A stretch of 8,159 bases of DNA from Candidatus Peribacteria bacterium (GCA_903854455.1 CAINWJ010000121.1:1-8159), one strand, 5' to 3'. Shown: positions 1 to 5,425, counted from the first letter of the stretch. Translations and numbers: made by a program. The notes: generated from the sequence alone by a model not told the origin.

Positions 1-205
1 GGTAACAAGTGATCCAGTTCGCTTACTGAGACGCGTCCCGTTTCACTGCTCTCACTGAAAGCGAAACCTCCACGACGCCGACGAGTTCAATGACATCCTT
101 GGACATTCAATGCAATTGGGTGACAAAAAGCCGATGGATGCTACAGAGATATGTGAGTGCCGACAAGGCGCAAACTCCACCGCACCCCCCGGATGGAGCT
201 AAATT

Positions 206-260
206 GTATTGAAATATTTTGAAAATGTTGTGAATAATTTCTATGCAATAATTTCAATAC
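206..260. repeat. 10-bp inverted repeat around the map stop codon
   Basis: GTATTGAAAT (206-215) is perfectly complementary to ATTTCAATAC (251-260), with a 35-base AT-rich loop that contains the map stop codon. The local sequence is far richer in A+T than its surroundings. It could be a 3' end stabilising stem or a weak terminator for map, but neither strand shows a clear T-run after the stem. Positions 1-205 contain no recognisable gene; only short stop-bounded reading frames are visible there. Confidence 0.4.
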
Positions 261-1005
261 TATCTGCTCTGAGAAGTATCGAATGTTCGTAGTGGCAAGC
301 CATACTTCCGTCCTTCGTCACCACCGTCCATCCGTCATCCGCAGTGAGGACATCCGGCGAACCGGTAACGGCAATGGGCTCTATGGCAATCATCGTTCCA
401 ACCGGTAAGAGAGCCCCCGTACCGGCTTTCCCGACGTTCGGCACATCCGGATACTGGTGGAGCGTGTCACCGAGGCCGTGCCCCGTCAGTACCGGAACCG
501 CCCGGTAACCGTTTTTGCGAAGCCGCTTCTCGATGAACGCGGAGATGTCCCCTACCCGGATACCAGCCCGGACTACTTCGCGAATCACCGCTTCCAATGT
601 CTCTTCCACGTGCGCCATGAACCGAAGTAATGACGGCTTCACTGTTCCCACGGCAACGGAAGTGCAGGAATCCGTGTAGAGACCATCGTAGATCACGCCG
701 CCATCCAGAGACACGATGTCGCCCTCGATCAGCACGCGATCCGACGGAATGCCGTGCACCACCTCTTCATTCACCGATGTGCAAAGTGTGGCAGGGAATC
801 CGTGGTAGCCCTTGAATGCGGGGATGCCTCCCCGCTCTCGAATGAAGGCTTCCGCCGCCCGATCCAAATCAAGTGTGGTCAATCCCGGACGAACCAACCC
901 AGCAACATGCTTGAGACAATCCCGGAGAATGGCGCCGCCGATCCTAAGCGACGCGATCTGTTCTTCAGAGAAGATTTGGCACTGGCGATCGTAGGGGGAG
1001 GACAT
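241..1005 (-). CDS. map: Methionine aminopeptidase, type I
   Basis: Cytosolic metalloprotease that removes the initiator methionine from nascent proteins. With the start chosen here it is 254 aa, close to E. coli Map (264 aa). All five metal ligands of the type I family are visible: Asp101 (SLDGG), Asp112 (YTDSC), His176 (GHGLG), Glu209 (IAIEP) and Glu240 (HYEHS). The substrate-binding His lies in GYHGFP (His68), followed by the typical NEEVVHGIP. The reading frame stays open upstream to an ATG at 1074, but that extension has no family similarity and runs into the REP-like palindrome at 1066-1130, so the ATG at 1003-1005 is preferred. No Shine-Dalgarno precedes it; the upstream stretch is C- and T-rich. 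It lies 132 bases downstream of adk, in the usual secY-adk-map order, and is probably co-transcribed. Function is near certain; the exact start is less so. Confidence 0.95.
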   Translation of the reverse strand: MSSPYDRQCQIFSEEQIASLRIGGAILRDCLKHVAGLVRPGLTTLDLDRAAEAFIRERGGIPAFKGYHGFPATLCTSVNEEVVHGIPSDRVLIEGDIVSLDGGVIYDGLYTDSCTSVAVGTVKPSLLRFMAHVEETLEAVIREVVRAGIRVGDISAFIEKRLRKNGYRAVPVLTGHGLGDTLHQYPDVPNVGKAGTGALLPVGTMIAIEPIAVTGSPDVLTADDGWTVVTKDGSMACHYEHSILLRADSIEIIA

Positions 1006-1065
1006 GGGGATAGGATCGGGAAGAATCCGGGAATGCACAAGAGAAATGAGCCATTGGCTTTGCAT

Positions 1066-1130
1066 TGTCACCATGAGCGCAGTCGAAGGGTGATTATGCG
1101 CGTCATGGTTCGACTGCGCTCACCATGACA
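1066..1130. repeat. Pair of inverted REP-like hairpins between adk and map
   Basis: Two arms, 1066-1087 and 1109-1130, are inverted copies (19 of 22 positions pair) sharing the 13-bp core GAGCGCAGTCGAA / TTCGACTGCGCTC. Each half is also a small palindrome: TCATGGT...ACCATGA (1103-1128) is perfect over 7 bp, and TCACCAT...AGGGTGA (1068-1093) matches at 6 of 7. This is the layout of paired REP units (BIME-like). It fills most of the 132-base gap between two co-oriented genes and would form a strong hairpin in their mRNA. Confidence 0.8.
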
Positions 1131-1137
1131 TGCTGAA

Positions 1138-1701
1138 CTACTTCGTAATCACTGTTTTCAGTTCTCCATAAATCTCCTCCACCCCCCGGTCCGCATCGAT
1201 CTCCGTAAGCTTCCCCTGCTTGCGGTACTCCTCGATCACCGGTCGGGTCTTCGTGAGGAATGTATCCATCCGCCGCTGAATAACTTCAAGGTTTGCATCA
1301 TCCGCACGACCTTCCGCTTTGGCACGACCCAGAATGCGCTTGGTTGCCTCTTCTTTGGATAGAGTGAACTCAATGCACCGGACGTCACGCTTGGCGTCCT
1401 TCAGAATCTGATCGAAGTCGCGCATTTGATCGGCGTCCCGGGGAATGCCGTCAAAGAGGATCTTCGTCGACGGTGATCGCTTCAGAATAGCCTCTTTCAC
1501 CACCTGCATGATGATCTCGTGCGGAACCAGGTTGCCGGCATGCATGAATCTCTTCACCTTCTCGGCGAGAGGTGTATCGGTCGCAGCAATTTTTCGCAAT
1601 TCACCACCAGCTTCGAAGATGTCGTAGCCGAATTCCTGAGCAAGGCGCTTGGCCTGCGTGCCTTTGCCGGAGCCTTGGATGCCGAAGAAGACGAGATCCA
1701 T
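1138..1701 (-). CDS. adk: Adenylate kinase, short form
   Basis: Cytosolic enzyme that interconverts ATP + AMP and 2 ADP, balancing the adenylate pool. The protein is 187 aa. The P-loop GIQGSGKGT is at residues 7-15 and the AMP/phosphate motif DGIPRDADQ at 84-92. The lid region is reduced to the short loop GRAKAEGRADD (126-135), without the zinc-finger or long LID insert seen in many bacterial Adks. The AMP-site segment reads FEAGGELR (29-36), where most Adks have S-T-G-D-M-L-R. This divergence fits a deep-branching lineage, and a related nucleoside monophosphate kinase cannot be fully excluded, but the secY-adk-map position is the classical one for adk. The start codon lies two bases from the repeat arm that begins at 1704. 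Its upstream mRNA is a run of TTACC repeats with no Shine-Dalgarno, so an insertion appears to have replaced its native leader. Confidence 0.93.
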   Translation of the reverse strand: MDLVFFGIQGSGKGTQAKRLAQEFGYDIFEAGGELRKIAATDTPLAEKVKRFMHAGNLVPHEIIMQVVKEAILKRSPSTKILFDGIPRDADQMRDFDQILKDAKRDVRCIEFTLSKEEATKRILGRAKAEGRADDANLEVIQRRMDTFLTKTRPVIEEYRKQGKLTEIDADRGVEEIYGELKTVITK

Positions 1702-1703
1702 AC

Positions 1704-2210
1704 GTTAGGTAAGGTAAGTAATGAAAGTAAGGTAGGTAAGGTAGGTGATTTGTGCAAATATTTGACCGTATGGAAAAGTAGGTGTACATTCGTACACATG
1801 ATTTACCAAAGATTCAATCGAGGATTCAGAAAACTCATTGCCTGGCAAGAATCACATGTACTCACCGTTTCGATTTACAAAATTACCGAAGCATTTCCTT
1901 CATCGGAACGTTTCGGTTTGGTCAGCCAATTACGAAGAGCCTCATCATCCATCGGTGCGCAAATTGCAGAAGGCTCAAGAATGAGCACTGCTGCCCATCG
2001 GCGCATTTACTATGAACGCGCATATGCCTCGGCAGCGGAAGTAGATAATTTTCTGGAGCTTTCTCTTGATTTGCAATTCATTGCGGCAAACCAATATGAA
2101 GAGCTACTGGCACGTGTGAACCACGTTTCATATTTACTTCACCAACTAATGGATGCTCTTCATAAGAAGCCACCTACCTTACCCACTGTACGTACCTTAC
2201 CTACCTTACC
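1704..2210. mobile_element. Putative S23 gene cassette bounded by inverted short repeats
   Basis: The stretch between the adk start (1701) and the secY stop (2234) holds one opposite-strand gene framed by inverted repeats. The left arm (1704-1747) contains two adjacent copies of GTAAGGTAG (1727-1744) plus degenerate copies. The right arm (2171-2210) contains the reverse complement: 17 contiguous bases of 1727-1743 match 2193-2209, and 1735-1747 matches 2171-2183. The layout recalls the intervening sequences of 23S rRNA genes, in which an S23-type ORF sits within an inverted-repeat stem. Here the element lies between protein genes. Mobility is inferred from the architecture; there is no transposase and no target-site duplication that I can define. 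Confidence 0.55.
1762..1790 (+). promoter_or_regulatory. Sigma-70-type promoter of the S23 gene
   Basis: TTGACC (1762-1767) and TACATT (1785-1790) are separated by exactly 17 bases. The expected transcription start at about 1797 coincides with the ATG at 1798, which would make a leaderless mRNA. The -10 region overlaps a small palindrome, TGTAC-ATTC-GTACA (1783-1796), a possible operator. Confidence 0.6.
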
Positions 2211-2298
2211 ATCGCCACTTTCTCCGCTCCCTCCTACACAAGTTTTTCATAATCATGCACCAGCAGCTGTGCGTTCACCTGCCGGATCAGCTCCATGA
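1798..2298 (+). CDS. Four-helix bundle protein, S23/IVP family
   Basis: A 166-aa protein whose first ~124 residues match the pattern of the four-helix-bundle family first found as ORFs in 23S rRNA intervening sequences (related to Avd of diversity-generating retroelements). The FRKLIAWQESH opening (10-20), the ERFGLVSQLRRASSSIGAQIAEG signature (about 37-59) and four amphipathic helices are recognisable. Its cellular role is unknown; relatives form positively charged oligomers that bind nucleic acid. The frame is open upstream to 1519 through antisense adk sequence, but the family begins near the ATG at 1798, where a promoter points. From residue 125 the protein runs into a Pro/Thr/Leu tail (repeated TLP) encoded by the right inverted-repeat arm, then reads 65 bases into the antisense of the secY 3' end, so this tail is probably an insertion by-product. 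It is the only plus-strand gene in the cluster. Confidence 0.85.
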   Translation: MIYQRFNRGFRKLIAWQESHVLTVSIYKITEAFPSSERFGLVSQLRRASSSIGAQIAEGSRMSTAAHRRIYYERAYASAAEVDNFLELSLDLQFIAANQYEELLARVNHVSYLLHQLMDALHKKPPTLPTVRTLPTLPSPLSPLPPTQVFHNHAPAAVRSPAGSAP

Positions 2299-3514
2299 CG
2301 ACACCGACAATGATGATGAGTCCTGAGCCGGAGACGATGAGATCCTGCGACGTGAGAGTGGAGAACATCGTAAACATCAGCGGGACGATGGCGACGACAC
2401 CGAGGAAGAGACCGCCCCACAGGTTGAGCCGTAGGCTGACGCGGGAGAGGACTTCGGCCGTCTGGCGACCGGGACGCACACCGGGAATGAAGCCGCCGCG
2501 CTTCTGGATATTTTCGGCGAGGTCATCGGGCTTGAAGGTCACGGAGACGTAGAAATATGTGAATGCCAAAACGAGCAGGAAGTAGACCAGAACATACAGC
2601 GATGACGGCGTCTGTGAATTCAGGTACGAATTGATGAAGCTGGTGACTCCCTTGAAGCGTTCGGAGGTCTGCAGGAACTGCGCGATGATCCCCGGGAACG
2701 TGATGAGCGAAATGGCAAAGATGATGGGCACCATGCCTGCCTGATTCAAGCGGATGGGAATGCCGCCCTTCACACCGCGACCCGCACCCTGGTTGGCGTA
2801 CGTGATGGGGATGGCGCGGTGCGCGTCCGTGAAGAGCACGATGAAGAACAGCATCGCGAGCGAGATGATCAGGAAGAGGTAGAAGGCTGTCATCTTATCT
2901 CCGCCCGCAAGAATGAGTGCGGAGAGTGTGCGCGGCATGGCAGCGACGATACCCGTGAAAATCAGGAGGGAGATCCCGTTACCGATGCCCAGTTCCGTGA
3001 TCAGCTCACCGATCCACATGACGAAGATACAACCGACAGACACGAGGAGCATGGGAACGAGCACGCCCGGGAACGTCGTCGTGACGATCTGACCTGCGCC
3101 GCCTCGGCTCAAGAGAAGAATGAACCCGTAGCTCTGGAGGAATGCGAGTACCATGCCGAGCCAGCGCGTGTAGGTGTTGATCTTCTGCTGACCCTGGATG
3201 CCTTCCTTGCCAAGAGCCTCCAGGCTCGGGACGATGACCTGAAGAAGCTGAAGGATGATGGATGCGTTGATGTACGGCGACAGCCCGAGCATCGCGATGG
3301 AGAAGTTCTCGATGGATCCACCGGTGAGTGCGGCGAAGATGCCGAGCGGTCCGGCACCGTTCCCGCTTTCTAAGAATTTCTTGAGGAGGATAGGATCAGC
3401 ACCGGGAATAGTGATGTGGGCGACCGCGCGGTAGATGACGAGGAGGAAAATCGTGAAGAGGATCCTCTTGCGGAGATCAGGCGAGTGCCAGAGTTGGCGG
3501 AGGTAGAGGAGCAT
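2234..3514 (-). CDS. secY: Preprotein translocase subunit SecY
   Basis: Central channel subunit of the SecYEG translocon in the cytoplasmic membrane, which exports unfolded proteins and inserts membrane proteins. The protein is 426 aa, full length for the family, with about ten hydrophobic segments. Landmarks: the cytosolic LRKRILFTI start of TM1 (14-22); the TM2 region IAMLGLSPYINASIILQLL (73-91); ELGIGNGISLLIF (174-186); the basic cytoplasmic loop AHRAIPITYANQGAGRGVKG (231-250); the FKPDDLAENIQKRGGFIPGVRPG loop (327-349) that contacts ribosome and SecA; and TM10 with SGSGLIIIVGVV (395-406). The start aligns with other SecY N-termini. There is no Shine-Dalgarno; TTTCCTCC lies about 14 bases upstream of the ATG. 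Its 3' end overlaps the convergent S23 gene by 65 bases, and its 5' gap from rplO holds inverted octamer repeats. Confidence 0.97.
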   Translation of the reverse strand: MLLYLRQLWHSPDLRKRILFTIFLLVIYRAVAHITIPGADPILLKKFLESGNGAGPLGIFAALTGGSIENFSIAMLGLSPYINASIILQLLQVIVPSLEALGKEGIQGQQKINTYTRWLGMVLAFLQSYGFILLLSRGGAGQIVTTTFPGVLVPMLLVSVGCIFVMWIGELITELGIGNGISLLIFTGIVAAMPRTLSALILAGGDKMTAFYLFLIISLAMLFFIVLFTDAHRAIPITYANQGAGRGVKGGIPIRLNQAGMVPIIFAISLITFPGIIAQFLQTSERFKGVTSFINSYLNSQTPSSLYVLVYFLLVLAFTYFYVSVTFKPDDLAENIQKRGGFIPGVRPGRQTAEVLSRVSLRLNLWGGLFLGVVAIVPLMFTMFSTLTSQDLIVSGSGLIIIVGVVMELIRQVNAQLLVHDYEKLV

Positions 3515-3549
3515 CGGGGACAGTATGGAGGAAATAATGATCTGATGAA

Positions 3550-3629
3550 ATGGTTACATGGTTGCATGGTTGCATGGTTGCATGCATTCATCGCAGTCCC
3601 GCCAGCCATGTAACCATGTAACCATGCAA
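3550..3629. repeat. Inverted arrays of ATGGTTGC / ATGGTTAC octamers
   Basis: The left array has four octamers in a row: ATGGTTAC (3550-3557), then ATGGTTGC three times (3558-3581). The right array has the reverse complements: CCAT (3606-3609), GTAACCAT twice (3610-3625) and GCAA (3626-3629). The arms are separated by a 24-base loop. They can form a stem of about 23 bp with two A/G differences. The array fills the 119-base secY-rplO gap and stops four bases from the rplO stop codon. Its plan, short tandem units in inverted arms, resembles the arms of the S23 cassette but with no gene inside. Confidence 0.85.
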
Positions 3630-3633
3630 TTTT

Positions 3634-4083
3634 TTATACACGATTCTTCACGATCGTCACCGATCCGCCCGCCTTCACAATGGCAGCCTTGGCGCTCTTC
3701 GATGCCGCGTCCACCGTCAGTGCGAATTTCTTCGTCACAGTGCCGCGACCGAGCAGTTTCACCGGACGCTTGCCGCTCAGTAGTCTGAGAGCTGCGAGTG
3801 CGGCAACATCATAGGAACCTGCGGGAACCTTCTTCTCCAGCAGATCGAGGTTGATGACTTCCATGGTCACGCTGCGCGGTGGCGTGAATCCACCCATCTT
3901 CGGCTGACGGCGGATGAGCGGCGTCTGACCTCCTTCGAAGCCCATGCGGTGACCCTTACCGGTGCGTGATTGCTGACCTTTGGTGCCACGACCGGCGGTG
4001 GTGCCGGAACCGGACGCATTACCGCGCGCGACGCGCTTGCGGTTCTTCTTGGAGCCGACATTGGGCTTGAGCGTATGCAACAT
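3634..4083 (-). CDS. rplO: Large-subunit ribosomal protein uL15
   Basis: Late-assembling, rRNA-binding protein of the 50S subunit. The 149-aa product has the classic glycine- and arginine-rich N-terminal extension (LKPNVGSKKNRKRVARG, then GSGTTAGRGTKGQQSRTGKG), the GFEGGQTPLIRRQPKMGGF segment, and a globular C-terminal domain ending in the L15 signature region (VKLLGRGTV through IVKAGGSVTIV). The frame is open upstream to an ATG at 4173, but the extra 30 residues have no L15 character. The ATG at 4081-4083 gives the normal length and is preferred. It is followed by secY, as in most bacteria. The gene upstream is not rpsE or rpmD but a transporter, so the spc operon is split here. Confidence 0.96.
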   Translation of the reverse strand: MLHTLKPNVGSKKNRKRVARGNASGSGTTAGRGTKGQQSRTGKGHRMGFEGGQTPLIRRQPKMGGFTPPRSVTMEVINLDLLEKKVPAGSYDVAALAALRLLSGKRPVKLLGRGTVTKKFALTVDAASKSAKAAIVKAGGSVTIVKNRV

Positions 4084-4183
4084 AGAGTGCGGGGAAAGCC
4101 GGCATAGCATACCGAAGGAATCTCCGGAGGCTAGCGGATCAGGAGAGTACAGATAGGCGGCAGGTTTGGGCAAGGGGAACTCC

Positions 4184-4945
4184 TTACAACACCTGCCATA
4201 GCAGCTTAGCCGCCGATGCCAGAGCAGCCAGAATCAGAAGCCAGCGAAAGAAATTGAACCCACGCCGAACGCTGAAGCGGACCCCCATCAATCCTCCACA
4301 CGTAAACCCGATCCCAAGCGCAATTCCCTGCGGCCACTGAATAACACCGGCTTGCATGAATGAGAGGGCGACCGTCACGGCAACCATGGCACCGATCACA
4401 CGCGTCGTCGCAGCACTCTGGAAAAATCCAAGACCGCATCCCGTCAGAATCATGAGTGAAAACGTGCCGTGCGATGCACCAAAAAATCCTGCATACAGAC
4501 CGATGAACGGCATCGCACAGAGCATCAGAATCTTCCTGGATAGCGGCAGAGTCACGGAACCCTCTCCCCACTTCTTATGACTGAACAACAGTCCGACTAT
4601 CAACAGAAGAAATAAACCAACAACAAGATTCAAAATGTTCTCATCCAGAACAAGAACAATTCTGGAACCGGCGAATGCGCCCATCGATCCAATCAGACCG
4701 CAGAGAAGAGCAAATCGCCGATCAAATGTGATGTGCTTCTGAAAGCCAATGACACCAGCAAGCTCTCCCCACACAACGGCAAATCGGTTGGTAGCGATCA
4801 CGAGTGATAGTGGCATGCCGGTAAATAACAATGCCGGAATCGTGAGTAATGACCCGCTCCCAACGCTCACGCCATAGAAACCAGCGACAAATCCGGCGCC
4901 GGTAAGGAAGAGGAGCTTTCCGACAAAAAGAGGATCGAGAGACAC
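4184..4945 (-). CDS. TauE/SafE family membrane transporter (sulfite exporter-like)
   Basis: A 253-aa polytopic membrane protein of the TauE/SafE (formerly DUF81) family. Characterised members export sulfite or organosulfur anions such as sulfoacetate, although substrates vary widely. The two family half-repeats are visible: GFVAGFYGVSVGSGSLLTIP (18-37) and GLYAGFFGASHGTFSLMIL (149-167). Each is a glycine-rich re-entrant-like segment followed by hydrophobic helices, with about eight membrane spans in all. The start codon is GTG, placed by a perfect TATAAT ending eight bases upstream, so its mRNA is probably leaderless. It is the first gene of the minus-strand block, 100 bases before rplO, and is divergent from the methionine-attenuated operon. 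A sulfur-related substrate would fit that neighbour, but this is only inference. Confidence 0.85.
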   Translation of the reverse strand: MSLDPLFVGKLLFLTGAGFVAGFYGVSVGSGSLLTIPALLFTGMPLSLVIATNRFAVVWGELAGVIGFQKHITFDRRFALLCGLIGSMGAFAGSRIVLVLDENILNLVVGLFLLLIVGLLFSHKKWGEGSVTLPLSRKILMLCAMPFIGLYAGFFGASHGTFSLMILTGCGLGFFQSAATTRVIGAMVAVTVALSFMQAGVIQWPQGIALGIGFTCGGLMGVRFSVRRGFNFFRWLLILAALASAAKLLWQVL

Positions 4946-4952
4946 GCAAAGG

Positions 4953-4958
4953 ATTATA
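4953..4958 (-). promoter_or_regulatory. Perfect -10 box for the transporter gene (leaderless GTG)
   Basis: TATAAT on the minus strand occupies 4958 down to 4953, so the start site is expected around 4946-4945, exactly at the GTG start codon. No convincing -35 box lies 16-18 bases further upstream. That region instead holds several CGGA motifs (starting at 4967, 4973, 4981, 4991 and 5007), which may indicate activator binding. Confidence 0.55.
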
Positions 4959-5023
4959 GATGATCCCGGAATCGGAGTATCGGAAATTACCGGAACCGTG
5001 ACATGTCGGAGTTGCCCATTTTC

Positions 5024-5051
5024 TTGACACTGCTTTCAGGACGCATATCCT
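5024..5051 (+). promoter_or_regulatory. Promoter of the methionine-attenuated operon
   Basis: A consensus TTGACA (5024-5029) is followed after 16 bases by TATCCT (5046-5051, 4 of 6 to consensus). The predicted start at about 5057 is four bases before the first leader-peptide ATG at 5061. It is the only good promoter found ahead of the two leader peptides and the methyltransferase gene. Confidence 0.6.
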
Positions 5052-5060
5052 GCCCCAGTA

Positions 5061-5138
5061 ATGTCACCTCTCTCCCCCCGCGCCGGCACCATGATGATGC
5101 AGATGATGCGCTCGCTGCGAGGGCAGGTTGCTGCGTAA
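5061..5138 (+). CDS. Methionine-rich leader peptide 1
   Basis: A 25-codon ORF starting four bases after the predicted transcription start. It contains six Met codons, five of them clustered: three consecutive ATGs at 5091-5099 and two more at 5103-5108. It ends in TAA 25 bases before an intrinsic terminator. The segment after the Met run encodes Ser-Leu-Arg-Gly; its RNA (GCGAGGG, 5117-5123) is complementary to the 5' arm of that terminator. The same Thr-Met-Met-Met...Leu-Arg-Gly pattern recurs in leader peptide 2. Inferred role: a stalling sensor of charged tRNA-Met rather than a functional peptide. Too short for similarity-based naming. Confidence 0.8.
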   Translation: MSPLSPRAGTMMMQMMRSLRGQVAA

Positions 5139-5186
5139 TGAGAATCCCAGCACCTGATACATCCCTCGCAACGCGGCGAGGTTTTT
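5117..5186 (+). terminator. Attenuator 1: antiterminator segment and intrinsic terminator
   Basis: The terminator is CCTCGC (5164-5169), loop AACGCG, GCGAGG (5176-5181), then TTTTT (5182-5186). The competing structure pairs GCGAGGG (5117-5123), inside the leader peptide, with CCCTCGC (5163-5169): seven perfect pairs that destroy the terminator. A ribosome stalled on the Met codons would leave 5117-5123 free (readthrough); one that reaches the stop codon would cover it (termination). A protector pairing also exists: CCCCCGC (5075-5081) can pair with 5117-5123 at 6 of 7 positions. Confidence 0.8.
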
Positions 5187-5199
5187 AATAATCGTTTCC

Positions 5200-5217
5200 C
5201 GCAGGAAGAATCCTGCG
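5200..5217 (+). other. Hairpin downstream of attenuator 1
   Basis: CGCAGGA (5200-5206) and TCCTGCG (5211-5217) form a perfect 7-bp stem with an AGAA loop, starting 14 bases after the T-run of terminator 1. There is no T-run after it. A similar hairpin follows terminator 2 at the same distance. It may cap the 5' end of processed readthrough mRNA. Positions 5218-5278 are a pyrimidine-rich stretch with three CTGGTTC repeats and no promoter that I can see. Confidence 0.6.
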
Positions 5218-5278
5218 CTGCTCATCCTCATCTTCCTCTGGTTCTTCTGGTTCCTCTCTCTCCTCTGGTTCCTTCTCC

Positions 5279-5350
5279 ATGACCTTCCTCCCCACCATCA
5301 CCGGCAACACCATGATGATGTCCATGCCGATGCCTCTGCGAGGCGGGTAG
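5279..5350 (+). CDS. Methionine-rich leader peptide 2
   Basis: A 23-codon ORF with six Met codons, five of them clustered: three consecutive ATGs at 5312-5320, then 5324-5326 and 5330-5332. They are followed by Pro-Leu-Arg-Gly-Gly and TAG. It aligns with leader peptide 1 around Thr-Met-Met-Met-x-Met and Leu-Arg-Gly while the surrounding residues differ, which suggests selection on the Met codons and the pairing segment after duplication. No -10 box precedes it, so it is probably translated from the same transcript after readthrough of attenuator 1, which would make a two-stage control. The upstream sequence is TTCC-rich with no Shine-Dalgarno. Confidence 0.75.
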   Translation: MTFLPTITGNTMMMSMPMPLRGG

Positions 5351-5412
5351 TGAGCCGTACATAATTCTCACGACGACACCCCACCCTCGCAAAGCAAGCG
5401 GGGGATTTTTTT
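5338..5412 (+). terminator. Attenuator 2: antiterminator segment and intrinsic terminator
   Basis: The terminator is CCCTCGC (5384-5390) paired with GCGGGGG (5398-5404), including one G-U pair, with a 7-base loop and then an A and seven T (5406-5412). Its 5' arm is identical to that of terminator 1. GCGAGG (5338-5343) in the leader peptide can pair with CCTCGC (5385-5390) to block it, as in attenuator 1, though over six rather than seven bases. Confidence 0.78.
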
Positions 5413-5425
5413 ATGTCCCCATTCC

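Noticed and set aside
1..205. Gene fragment entering from the left edge
   Set aside because: All plus-strand frames close within about 60 bases, and the longest later frame (30 codons from 109) has no recognisable character or start signal.
1519..1797. Longer start for the S23 gene
   Set aside because: The extra 93 residues are antisense to adk and match nothing. The family begins near residue 10 from ATG 1798, and a promoter lies directly upstream of that codon.
2819..3373. Plus-strand open frame of 184 codons opposite secY
   Set aside because: Highly charged, low-complexity product typical of the antisense of a membrane protein gene; no start signals.
3550..3629. CRISPR-like repeat
   Set aside because: The units are 8 bases, contiguous without spacers and arranged as inverted arms, so this is not a CRISPR array.
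4158..4197. Terminator between the transporter and rplO
   Set aside because: GGCAGGT (4159-4165) and ACCTGCC (4191-4197) can pair around the transporter stop codon, but no T-run follows on the minus strand, so termination is not supported.
5003..5188. 61-codon plus-strand ORF across leader 1 and its terminator
   Set aside because: Its frame covers the promoter and the terminator hairpin, and no feature supports its translation. The Met-rich frame starting at 5061 explains the region better.
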